The translations under genes and the position numbers were made by a program. The notes beneath the pieces were generated by a model that saw nothing but the letters and a program-made list of their open reading frames with translations, did not search any database and was not told the DNA's origin. 64,000 bases of DNA from Nostoc sp. JL34 (GTDB taxonomy: Bacteria; Cyanobacteriota; Cyanobacteriia; Cyanobacteriales; Nostocaceae). Positions 8,930 to 17,403 of the stretch are shown piece by piece. Every line of letters begins with the position of its first letter. Within the stretch, counting starts at the first letter, position 1. The stretch spans positions 35,242-99,241 of the forward strand of contig NZ_JABXKQ010000066.1 of assembly GCF_017114945.1 (NCBI RefSeq). The letters run 5' to 3'.

Positions 8930-10111
8930 ATGCTATATAGACGATTTGGACGTACAGAATTACAGATGCCAGTGTTTTCCTGCGGTGGCATGAGATATCA
9001 GTTCAAATGGCAGGATGTTCCCAATAACGAAATTCCTGCTGATAACCAGGCGAATCTCGAAGCGACTATTAGAAGGGCAATTGAGGTTGGGATTAATCAT
9101 ATTGAAACTGCTCGTGGTTATGGTACTTCCGAAATGCAATTGGGAAGAGTTCTACCCCAATTTCCCCGCGAAAAGTTGATTGTTCAGACCAAAATCAACC
9201 CCAAGGCAGATGCGAAAGAATTCCGTGAGACATTTGAACAATCATTGAAAAATCTTCAGCTAGATTATGTTGATCTTTTAGGGTTGCACGGCATCAATCA
9301 TGCTGAGTCTTTAGATTACAGTATTCGTCCTGGAGGCTGTTTAGAAGTAGCGCAGCAGTTGCAAGCTGAAGGAAAAGTCAGATTTATTGGCTTTTCTACA
9401 CATGGTTCAACCGAGTTAATTGTGCAGACAATTAATACCAATCAATTTGATTATGTGAACCTGCATTGGTACTACATTAATCAATGGAATTGGGCGGCAA
9501 TTGAAGCAGCTAAACGCCACGATATGGGGGTGTTTATCATTAGCCCATCTAATAAAGGAGGTTTATTGTATGAACCTCCACAAAAATTAGTAAATCTTTG
9601 CGCCCCTTTGAGTCCAATGGTGTTTAATGATTTGTTTTGTCTGAGTCACCCAGAGGTGCATACTCTCAGCTTGGGAGCAGCCAAACCACAAGATTTTGAT
9701 GAACACCTGAAGACTTTAGAATTACTAGATCGAGCATCGTCAATTTTGCCACCAATTTTAGCAAGGTTGGAAGAAGAAGCGATCGCTACTTTGGGAGAAG
9801 ATTGGGTAAAATCTTGGCAGACAAATCTACCAACCTTTAACGAAATCCCTGGTGAGATCAATATTCGGGTGATTTTGTGGCTGCGGAATCTAGCGATCGC
9901 TTACGACTTGGTAGAGTATGCTAAAATGCGCTACAACCTGCTGGGTAATGGCAATGATTGGTTTCCTGGCAACAAAGCTGATCGGCTAGACGAATTAGAC
10001 TTGCGGCAATCTCTTGCCTGCAATCCCCACGCCGATAAAATACCAAAAGTTTTGGCACAAGCCCATCAGATGTTGGTGGGTGAAGAAGTGCGGCGTTTAT
10101 CTCAGCAATAA
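8930..10111 (+). CDS. Aldo/keto reductase family oxidoreductase
   Basis: A 393-residue protein. Residues 1-290 follow the AKR barrel: FGRTELQMPVFSCGGMRYQF at the start, NHIETARGYGTSEMQLGRVL (catalytic Asp/Tyr region; here ARGYG replaces the usual DxAxxYG, with Glu where Asp is common), LIVQTKINP (catalytic Lys) and VDLLGLHGIN (catalytic His). The extra ~100 residues at the C-terminus (NIRVILWLRNLAIAYDLVEY onward) match the longer AKR subfamily that often carries a C-terminal ferredoxin-like segment, but no Cys cluster is present here. NADPH-linked carbonyl reduction is expected; substrate unknown. Confidence 0.88.
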   Translation: MLYRRFGRTELQMPVFSCGGMRYQFKWQDVPNNEIPADNQANLEATIRRAIEVGINHIETARGYGTSEMQLGRVLPQFPREKLIVQTKINPKADAKEFRETFEQSLKNLQLDYVDLLGLHGINHAESLDYSIRPGGCLEVAQQLQAEGKVRFIGFSTHGSTELIVQTINTNQFDYVNLHWYYINQWNWAAIEAAKRHDMGVFIISPSNKGGLLYEPPQKLVNLCAPLSPMVFNDLFCLSHPEVHTLSLGAAKPQDFDEHLKTLELLDRASSILPPILARLEEEAIATLGEDWVKSWQTNLPTFNEIPGEINIRVILWLRNLAIAYDLVEYAKMRYNLLGNGNDWFPGNKADRLDELDLRQSLACNPHADKIPKVLAQAHQMLVGEEVRRLSQQ

Positions 10112-10252
10112 GTGTGAAGTTTTAGATAGAGTAATTAAGCAATTTTTTACTCTATCTGCTGGCTATGCTATGAGATGTCGAAGAATAAAAGACCTTGTGC
10201 GATCGCTACTGGTAGGAGCTAAATTTAAGTAGGAAGAGTTTTGGAGTTGATC

Positions 10253-11662
10253 ATGCTTAAGCAACTCATCTTAGAAAATTGGAAAAGTTTCCGTTATGCC
10301 GAGCTTCCACTTGACCCGTTGACTGTTCTGATTGGGACAAATGCAAGTGGTAAATCTAATGTGGTTGAAGCTTTGGAATTTTTACAAAGAATTGCTAGGG
10401 GTGAAAATATTGAAGCAGCTTTAGCAGGAGATAAAATACTTCCATCTATTCGTGGTGGTGTGGAATGGGCTGCACTTAAACCTGAAACTCAGTTTACATT
10501 AAAAGCCTTAATTCAGGGAGAGAATGAAAATACTGATTACCTTTATAGCATTACAGTACAAACCAAACCTATCACTCAGATTTTGATGGAAGATATAATA
10601 GAGCCTCAAGAGGAAATTAATAAAAATAACAATAAACAGGATTTTGATAAAAAATATATTTCTAATAAATCTTTGCTACCAATCATTAAAAAAGAGTTAG
10701 TTACTTCCAATGAATTGAAAAATGAAATTAATCAAACAAAAAATCATATTAATTCAGAGTTTACAAAAATTATTGATAATTCTTCATTATTAAAAAGCTT
10801 AAATGATAGTGAGATAGAAATATTAAAAAAATTTGCTAATGGAGAATCACTAATTGCATCTACCAACCAAAATATTCAACTAATAGAAGATGTCAAATCA
10901 AGACTTATAGAGCATTTTAATAATAGAGAGAAAGAAATTGATTCATTGATTAATCCATTACTGAAAGAATATGAATTTGTTGTTAATAGGCTTGAAAATA
11001 TTTTTGTTGTAAATCCAATTCCTTCTAAAATGCGGGATTATTCATTAATCTCTGATGTCTTTGAAAGTGACGCATCAAATATAGCTGGTGTACTCACTGC
11101 ATTACCTGATGAGCGTAAAGCAGAAGTAGAAGCAACGCTATCTGCCTATGTCAAGAATTTACCAGAAGGCGATATTAGAAAAGTATTTGCAGAACCAGTT
11201 GGAAGACTTAAAACTGATGCGATGCTTTACTGTGAAGAAGAATGGAAACCTGGAGAGATCAAACTAATAGATGCTACAACTATTTCAGATGGAACTCTCC
11301 GCTTTATAGCAATTCTCACAGCACTACTCACTAGACCAGAAGGTAGTCAATTAGTAATTGAAGAAATAGATAATGGTCTTCATCCGTCGCGTGCAGAATT
11401 ACTTGTAAGAATACTGCGAGAGATTGGCAGCAAAAGAAAAATTGATATTTTAATTACTACCCATAACCCAGCTTTGCTTGATGCTTTAGGCCCGGAGATA
11501 GTTCCTTTTGTGGTTGTCGCACACCGCGATAAAGAAACTGGAGAAAGCAAACTTACTCTTTTAGAAGATATTGAAAATCTTCCTCTTTTGTTAGCATCGG
11601 GGACTTTAGGTAAACTAGCAACTAAAGGTGCAATTGAAAAGAGCCTTTCTGATAATAAGTAA
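10253..11662 (+). CDS. AAA family ATPase, SMC/RecF/OLD-like, upstream of PIN-like gene
   Basis: About 469 residues from the ATG at 10253, chosen because GGAG lies six bases upstream; an in-frame TTG at 10241 is less likely. The N-terminus reads MLKQLILENWKSFRYAELPL, with Walker A GTNASGKS about residue 28-35, as in RecF/SMC/OLD-type ATPases. A lysine- and asparagine-rich helical insertion (about 105-265) interrupts the ATPase halves. The second half has the signature TISDGTLRFIAILTALL, Walker B LVIEEIDNGLHPS and the H-loop ITTHNPALLDAL. No TOPRIM nuclease domain follows. The gene ends 8 bp before the PIN-like gene, so the two form an operon. The AT-rich insertion suggests horizontal history. 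Confidence 0.85.
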   Translation: MLKQLILENWKSFRYAELPLDPLTVLIGTNASGKSNVVEALEFLQRIARGENIEAALAGDKILPSIRGGVEWAALKPETQFTLKALIQGENENTDYLYSITVQTKPITQILMEDIIEPQEEINKNNNKQDFDKKYISNKSLLPIIKKELVTSNELKNEINQTKNHINSEFTKIIDNSSLLKSLNDSEIEILKKFANGESLIASTNQNIQLIEDVKSRLIEHFNNREKEIDSLINPLLKEYEFVVNRLENIFVVNPIPSKMRDYSLISDVFESDASNIAGVLTALPDERKAEVEATLSAYVKNLPEGDIRKVFAEPVGRLKTDAMLYCEEEWKPGEIKLIDATTISDGTLRFIAILTALLTRPEGSQLVIEEIDNGLHPSRAELLVRILREIGSKRKIDILITTHNPALLDALGPEIVPFVVVAHRDKETGESKLTLLEDIENLPLLLASGTLGKLATKGAIEKSLSDNK

Positions 11663-11670
11663 AGTTAAAT

Positions 11671-12195
11671 ATGAGAAAGGTTTTGATTATTGATACATCC
11701 ATACTTTGCGTTTATTTAGGTGTACCTGGTAAAGAGACTTGTGGTTTTGATAAAGATAAATGGGATAAAAAAAGAGTTGAAGCCCGTTTTCAGGCAGAAG
11801 AAAAACAAGGTGCAAAGTTTATACTACCAATAGCAACAATTATAGAAACTGGTAATCACATTGCACAAGCTAACTCTAAGCGATATGAAATTGCTCAAGC
11901 TTTCGGTAATATTTTAGTGAAAGTAGCAGATGGAGTTATACCTTGGGGAGTTTTTGAAACTCAAGTGGGTGAACTTTGGAATTCAGAGCAATTGAAACAA
12001 CTGGCTATTGAATGGCCTACTCTAGCATCTAGAAAATTTTCTATAGGAGATGCGACAATTAAGACGGTGGCTGAATATTACGCCAAAACCAGTAGTACAT
12101 TCCAAGTAGAAATTTTTACGGGCGATGGGGGACTCAAGGCTTATGAACCAGCTACCCCAGCACCTACGCGTCGAAGTACTCGCAAAAAAACCTAG
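11671..12195 (+). CDS. PIN-like domain protein paired with AAA ATPase
   Basis: A 174-residue protein starting 8 bp after the ATPase stop. Four acidic residues are spaced as in PIN nucleases: D8 in VLIIDTSIL, E59 in IIETGNHI, D127 in SIGDATIKTV and D152 in FTGDGGLKAYEP. The C-terminus is a basic tail (TRRSTRKKT) that could bind nucleic acid. PIN domains are Mg-dependent ribonucleases in toxins and in RNA/DNA processing. No antitoxin-like gene is nearby; the ATPase is the only partner, so it may gate or position the nuclease. Nuclease activity is inferred from the acidic quartet, not demonstrated by homology search. Confidence 0.75.
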   Translation: MRKVLIIDTSILCVYLGVPGKETCGFDKDKWDKKRVEARFQAEEKQGAKFILPIATIIETGNHIAQANSKRYEIAQAFGNILVKVADGVIPWGVFETQVGELWNSEQLKQLAIEWPTLASRKFSIGDATIKTVAEYYAKTSSTFQVEIFTGDGGLKAYEPATPAPTRRSTRKKT

Positions 12196-12239
12196 AGCAA
12201 TTACTATTCACCCAAAAGAGAGGTTTTTTAACTAATTTA

Positions 12240-13718
12240 TCATGAATTAAGTTCGACAGGAATTGTAATAATAAATTCTGTTCCTTCTTTTACAGTAGAT
12301 ATACATTGCAGTTGACCACAATGTTTTTCCACAACAATTTGATAGCTGATGGATAATCCCAATCCAGTACCTTTACCAACGGGTTTAGTGGTGAAGAAGG
12401 GGTCAAATAATCGCTTTTGTATATCCTTGGGAATTCCAGTACCATTATCGGCAATGCGAATAACTACTTGCTGATTATCTGTGACTTCAGTCCGAATACG
12501 AATTAAAGGTGATTTTAGATTTGAATAAGGTGATTCAAAACCCTCGAATATAGCATCAATTGCATTTGCTAGAATATTCATAAATACTTGATTTATTAAT
12601 CCAGCGTAGCATTCTACTAAAGGGAGATTTCCATAATCTTTATCAATAGTAATTATCTGACCTGTTTGCTGATTTATGAGACGGCTTTGTAATATTATTA
12701 GAGTACTATCAATCCCTTCATGAATATCAACTACCTTTTTCTCAGATTCATCGAGGCGAGAGAAATTGCGTAAAGAAAGAACTATCTCTTGGATACGCTC
12801 AGTACCAAATTTCATAGAATTAAGAAGCTTGAGGAAATCAGCAGTTAAAAATTCTAGTTCAAGTTCTGCGATCGCAGTTTTAATTTCTGCCACTGGTCTA
12901 GGATAATGGTGTTGGTATAGGCTAATTAATTTCAGTAAATCTTGAGTGTATTTGAGCGCATAAACAAGGTTGCCAGCAATAAAGTTGACAGGGTTATTGA
13001 TTTCGTGGGCAATACCGGCAACGAGTTGTCCTAAAGCCGCCATTTTTTCATTCTGAATTAATCGAGTATAGTTATTCTTCAGGGTACGAAAACCTACTTT
13101 GGCGATTCTAGATTGTTCTTCTACTTGCTCTAGTTGAGCTAATGTTAAAATATGAATTTGGGAATAAGCTAAAAGTAACTGATGGAAATCGAGTAGCTTA
13201 TAGCTGCCTAATTGAGTTTCTATTAAAATCGGCTCATATACAAATTGAGATACTCGCTGCAAGGCTACTTGAGTTGCTTCTACAATCAGCCTTTCTTCAG
13301 AAATTACACACACCTCTGGTTGCAGAAATTTAATCAGATTTCTCACAGGCCGTTTAGAAAATAATGGGTAACTATAAGGACGGCTCATGTGTTCAAAAAA
13401 TCTTTGTCGAGAAATCATTCCCAGGTAGTTATGATTTTTTACTAGGATAATTCCTGGCAGTAAAGGCTCTTGCTTAAATAGTATATTCAAATCATTTGTT
13501 GGACTATCTGCCTCGACGTAAACAGACCAAAGTGGTAATTCTTGCAAAGTAGACTCTAATCGCAAGTTCAGATTATTAGCATTTGTCATGCTATGTATAG
13601 CCAACATACTTTCAATCCTTAACCTGGAAGTAACATTTCTGGTAACACCCCGAACAAGCATTGCGATAATTGCAAAGTTAATCAAACTTATATTTCCCTG
13701 ATTACTGCTGAAAATCAC
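12240..13718 (-). CDS. Sensor histidine kinase with N-terminal CBS-like region
   Basis: 492 residues. The C-terminal half is a complete kinase: H-box MAALGQLVAGIAHEINNPVN (phospho-acceptor H238), N-box NILANAIDAI, G1 IRIADNGTGIP and G2 GKGTGLGLSIS. The N-terminal region (about 55-190) has no clear membrane segment and resembles a tandem CBS-type sensor (PGIILVKNHNYLGMISRQ; then VISEERLIVEATQVAL), which would bind a nucleotide. A short coiled coil (195-225) joins the two. The start is uncertain: the first ATG at 13718 gives a hydrophobic but short leader, and M38 or M44 are alternatives. No response regulator is adjacent. Confidence 0.85.
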   Translation of the reverse strand: MIFSSNQGNISLINFAIIAMLVRGVTRNVTSRLRIESMLAIHSMTNANNLNLRLESTLQELPLWSVYVEADSPTNDLNILFKQEPLLPGIILVKNHNYLGMISRQRFFEHMSRPYSYPLFSKRPVRNLIKFLQPEVCVISEERLIVEATQVALQRVSQFVYEPILIETQLGSYKLLDFHQLLLAYSQIHILTLAQLEQVEEQSRIAKVGFRTLKNNYTRLIQNEKMAALGQLVAGIAHEINNPVNFIAGNLVYALKYTQDLLKLISLYQHHYPRPVAEIKTAIAELELEFLTADFLKLLNSMKFGTERIQEIVLSLRNFSRLDESEKKVVDIHEGIDSTLIILQSRLINQQTGQIITIDKDYGNLPLVECYAGLINQVFMNILANAIDAIFEGFESPYSNLKSPLIRIRTEVTDNQQVVIRIADNGTGIPKDIQKRLFDPFFTTKPVGKGTGLGLSISYQIVVEKHCGQLQCISTVKEGTEFIITIPVELNS

Positions 13719-14037
13719 AGTTATGCTGCATAACTGCTGGTATTAGGTCATCCCATACTTTTATATACTGGATAATTGATACCAATTAGGAATTAGGTAA
13801 AAATCGCCAAAAAGCCGAATTTATCAATTCATAGAGTTATCCAGAACCCTTGTAGAGATGTATCACTGCTAAGTCTCTATTTTTCACAGATGCCTAAATA
13901 ACACAGCATGGTTGTTCAGATAAAGGTAAAATATCTTTGAGCTATAGGCGTAGCCCGCCGCAGGCATCGCCATTCATCTCTAACATCAAGCTATCATCGG
14001 ATATTGTGGAATTTCCGTGCGTAACTCAATAGCATCT
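13719..14037. other. Intergenic region between divergent kinase and mutS genes
   Basis: Contains a dispersed repeat GGCGTAGCCCGCCGCAGGCA (13947-13966) able to fold back on itself; a related copy lies at about 33050-33075. No promoter could be called with confidence. A GTG at 14017 is an alternative start for mutS. Confidence 0.45.
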
Positions 14038-16641
14038 ATGACCGCTTCTCACTCTGAAACTCCATCTACCAAACCCGACGCCAGTACTTTTATTTCCGAC
14101 CATCAACAGGTAGACCGCAGCAAGCTAAGTCAAATGTACCTGCACTATGTCGAAACGAAGGATAAATATCCTCATGCCGTATTGCTGTATCGGGTAGGAG
14201 ATTTCTTTGAATGCTATTTCCAAGATGCTGTAAAACTAGCGCAAGAATTGGAATTAGTCCTCACTAGTAAGCAAGCTGGAGAACAGGGACGAGTGGCGAT
14301 GTCTGGTGTTCCGCATCACGCTTGGGAACGCTACGCGACGATGTTGGTAGAAAAAGGCTATGCAGTAGTAATTTGCGACCAAGTGGAAGATGCTTCTGAA
14401 GCTGCTGGGAGATTGGTGCGACGGGAGGTAACGCGCATCCTGACTCCTGGGACTTTGCTAGAAGAAGGAATGCTCAAATCCAGTCGCAATAATTACTTAG
14501 CAGCAGTAGTAATTGCCGCAAATCATTGGGGTTTAGCTTATGCAGATATATCTACAGGGGAATTTCTTACCACTCAAGGTAGTGATTTAGAACACTTGAC
14601 ACAAGAATTAATGCGCTTGCAACCTTCAGAGGTGTTAGTTCCGACAAATGCACCCGATTTAGGGAGTTTGCTGCGTCCGGGAGAAACTTCACCACATCTG
14701 CCGGAGTGTTTGCCACCATCATTTTGTTATAGTTTGCGATCGCAACTTCCCTTTTCCCAAGGTGAAGCTAGACCTAGATTATTGCAGAAATTTAAGGTGC
14801 GATCGCTCGAAGGACTCGGTTGCGATCATCTTCCCCTCGCTGTTCGTGCGGCTGGTGGTCTTCTAGAATACTTGGAAGATACCCAAAAAGAAAACCCTGT
14901 CACCCTCCAGAGACTCCGCAGCTACAGTGTCACCGATTACCTAATTGTTGATAATCAAACCCGCCGTAACTTAGAAATTACCCAAACCGTTCGGGATGGC
15001 ACTTTTCACGGTTCCCTACTTTGGGCGTTAGATAAAACTAGTACAGCAATGGGTGGGCGGGCTTTACGGCGGTGGTTGTTGCAACCACTACTCGATATTA
15101 AAGGCATTCGGGCGCGGCAAGACACCATCCAAGAATTGATGGAAAATACACCTCTGCGTCAAGATTTGCGGCATTTGTTAAGGCAAATTTACGATTTGGA
15201 ACGACTCACAGGAAGGGCTGGTTCTGGTACAGCGAATGCTAGAGATTTAGTAGCTTTGGCAGATTCCCTCTCACGCTTACCGGAATTATCCAACTTAGTA
15301 GTTGAAACCCGTTCTCCCTTCCTCAAAGCTTTGCAAAAAGTCCCAACTGTGTTGGAAGAATTGGCACAAAAGTTACACGCACATCTTGTAGAGTCACCAC
15401 CCATCCAAATCAAGGAAGGCGGATTAATTCGTCCTAGTGTAAATCCCCTGTTGGATGAAAGGAAGGCGACTGTAGAAGCAGACCAGCAATGGATTGCCAA
15501 CTTGGAAGTTGATGAGAGGGCTAAGACGGGAATTTCCACACTGAAGGTAGGATTTAACAAAACCTTTGGTTATTACATCAGTATTTCTCGCACCAAAGCT
15601 GACCAAGTACCCGCTAGCTATATCCGCAAGCAAACTCTGACCAATGAGGAACGTTACATAACCCCAGATTTAAAAGAACGAGAAGCCCGGATTCTCACAG
15701 CGCGGGATGATTTAAATCAGTTGGAATATGAGATTTTTACGGTGTTGCGGGAAGAGGTAGCGCAAGAGGCGGAAGTAATTCGCAATTTATCTCGCGCAGT
15801 AGCGGCGGCGGATGTGTTGTGTGGTTTGGCTGAATTGGCAGTGCATCAAGGTTACTGTCGTCCCGAAATTTTGCCAGGAAGGGAGATAAACATTGTTGAT
15901 GGTCGTCATCCGGTAGTGGAACAGTCTTTGCCTGCGGGGTTCTTTGTGCCGAATTCGACGCAATTGGGAAGAGAGGAAACGAACCACAGAGGCGCAGAGG
16001 AGAAGGAGAAGAGTTTCCCCGCACCTGACTTAATTATTCTTACCGGGCCAAATGCGAGTGGCAAAAGTTGTTATTTGCGTCAGGTGGGATTGATTCAGTT
16101 AATGGCGCAGATTGGTAGTTTTGTACCAGCTAAATTTGCTAGATTGGGAATATGCGATCGCATTTTTACCCGTGTCGGTGCAGTAGACGATTTAGCGACT
16201 GGTCAATCTACCTTCATGGTGGAGATGAATGAAACCGCAAATATTCTCAACCATGCCACATCTAGGTCGCTGGTACTATTAGATGAAATTGGTCGCGGGA
16301 CAGCAACATTTGATGGTCTTTCCATAGCTTGGGCAGTGGCGGAATATATAGCAGTAGATATTCGGTCACGGACAATTTTTGCCACCCATTACCATGAATT
16401 GAATGAACTGGCTAGCATTATCCCGAATGTGGCTAACTATCAGGTGACAGTGAAAGAATTACCCGACCAAATTATCTTTTTGCACCAAGTCCAACCAGGA
16501 GGTGCTGATAAGTCTTATGGAATTGAAGCGGGAAGATTGGCGGGTTTACCAGCCGTAGTTATTCAACGGGCAAAACAAGTGATGGGGCAAATTGAAAAAC
16601 ACAGTAAGATTGCGATGGGACTGCAAAATCTTGATGGATAA
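14038..16641 (+). CDS. mutS: DNA mismatch repair protein MutS
   Basis: 867 residues from the ATG at 14038; an in-frame GTG at 14017 would add seven residues. The mismatch-reading motif GDFFECYF (about 54-61, Phe and Glu that contact the mispair) is intact. Core and clamp domains follow, then the ABC-type ATPase: Walker [10 protein letters not shown] (669-677), Walker [12 protein letters not shown] (DE about 749-750), and THYHELNEL. MutS dimers recognise mispairs and recruit MutL. Immediately before Walker A is an unusual hydrophilic insert (about 645-658, [14 protein letters not shown]) encoded by a dispersed repeat. It is monocistronic, convergent with the cyclophilin gene. Confidence 0.97.
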   Translation: MTASHSETPSTKPDASTFISDHQQVDRSKLSQMYLHYVETKDKYPHAVLLYRVGDFFECYFQDAVKLAQELELVLTSKQAGEQGRVAMSGVPHHAWERYATMLVEKGYAVVICDQVEDASEAAGRLVRREVTRILTPGTLLEEGMLKSSRNNYLAAVVIAANHWGLAYADISTGEFLTTQGSDLEHLTQELMRLQPSEVLVPTNAPDLGSLLRPGETSPHLPECLPPSFCYSLRSQLPFSQGEARPRLLQKFKVRSLEGLGCDHLPLAVRAAGGLLEYLEDTQKENPVTLQRLRSYSVTDYLIVDNQTRRNLEITQTVRDGTFHGSLLWALDKTSTAMGGRALRRWLLQPLLDIKGIRARQDTIQELMENTPLRQDLRHLLRQIYDLERLTGRAGSGTANARDLVALADSLSRLPELSNLVVETRSPFLKALQKVPTVLEELAQKLHAHLVESPPIQIKEGGLIRPSVNPLLDERKATVEADQQWIANLEVDERAKTGISTLKVGFNKTFGYYISISRTKADQVPASYIRKQTLTNEERYITPDLKEREARILTARDDLNQLEYEIFTVLREEVAQEAEVIRNLSRAVAAADVLCGLAELAVHQGYCRPEILPGREINIVDGRHPVVEQSLPAGFFVPNSTQLGREETNHRGAEEKEKSFPAPDLIILTGPNASGKSCYLRQVGLIQLMAQIGSFVPAKFARLGICDRIFTRVGAVDDLATGQSTFMVEMNETANILNHATSRSLVLLDEIGRGTATFDGLSIAWAVAEYIAVDIRSRTIFATHYHELNELASIIPNVANYQVTVKELPDQIIFLHQVQPGGADKSYGIEAGRLAGLPAVVIQRAKQVMGQIEKHSKIAMGLQNLDG
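15971..16012 (+). repeat. Dispersed repeat inserted in frame inside mutS
   Basis: Bases reading GAACCACAGAGGCGCAGAGG plus flanking A/G-rich DNA match the common cyanobacterial repeat (ACGAACCACAGAGGNNCAGAG). A second copy in opposite orientation lies at 34061-34090. Here it is translated as a charged loop between the MutS core and the ATPase domain, keeping the frame open. Confidence 0.75.
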
Positions 16642-16645
16642 ACAA

Positions 16646-16702
16646 GTTTGTAGTAAGCACTTTAGTCCTTATTTTCTAAGCACTAAAGTGCTTACTACAA
16701 AC
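16646..16702. repeat. Perfect 20-bp inverted repeat between mutS and cyclophilin gene
   Basis: GTTTGTAGTAAGCACTTTAG at 16646-16665 is exactly complementary to 16683-16702, with a 17-base spacer. It lies between convergent genes and could end transcription from both sides, although no long T-run follows. The sequence type is also found as a dispersed repeat in Nostoc-like genomes. Confidence 0.8.
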
Positions 16703-16713
16703 CGAGGTGTTAA

Positions 16714-17283
16714 TTACTGCCGAAAAATTTCTACTTTTTGTAACACCACTTCTTGATTCGGACGATCTCTAGTTGTAGGCACATTAGCGATCTTGTTGAC
16801 TATATCTAAACCTTGGACAACTTCACCAAAAACACTGTGTTTGTTGTCAAGGTGAGGCGTTGCTGCTTCTGTAATAAACCATTGCGAACCATTAGTACCG
16901 CGTCCGGCATTAGCCATCGATAGGATACCTGCACCAGTGTGTCTCAATTCAGGATGAAACTCATCTTCAAATTGATATCCTGGGCCACCAGTACCCCATC
17001 GGTTGGCTGTATCTAGATAACGACTCAGAGGATCGCCACACTGAATCATAAAATCAGGGATGACCCGGTGAAAGCGAACCCCATCGTAAGCTGGAGTTCC
17101 CTTACCAGATTCACCAGTTTTAGGGTCTTTCCAGTCGATTGTTCCGGTTGCTAGACCGACAAAATTTTTGACGGTGTTGGGGGTTCGCTCTTCTTCCAAA
17201 CGAACTACAATTTCACCCAAGGAAGTAATTAAACGAGCGTGCAGCTTGCCATTACCGGGAATATTAATTTCTGGAAAGTTCAT
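16714..17283 (-). CDS. Cyclophilin-type peptidyl-prolyl cis-trans isomerase
   Basis: 189 residues from the ATG at 17283, preferred over the upstream ATG at 17304 because AGGA sits six bases before it. The cyclophilin core is complete: [18 protein letters not shown] with the catalytic Arg, a Gly-rich loop, and [20 protein letters not shown], plus [18 protein letters not shown]. No signal peptide, so it is cytoplasmic. It catalyses proline isomerisation in protein folding. It is single, with the amine oxidase gene also on this strand 120 bp... downstream of it, apparently a separate unit. Confidence 0.95.
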   Translation of the reverse strand: MNFPEINIPGNGKLHARLITSLGEIVVRLEEERTPNTVKNFVGLATGTIDWKDPKTGESGKGTPAYDGVRFHRVIPDFMIQCGDPLSRYLDTANRWGTGGPGYQFEDEFHPELRHTGAGILSMANAGRGTNGSQWFITEAATPHLDNKHSVFGEVVQGLDIVNKIANVPTTRDRPNQEVVLQKVEIFRQ

Positions 17284-17403
17284 TAGATATCCTACTTTTA
17301 ACAAGTGCCAGTATTTGACCTATATAAGTCTATCAGCATTCAAGTTACCCCCTTTAGACATGACAAAAAACCTGAAGTAAGGAAACTTGAGCCAACAAAT
17401 ATT

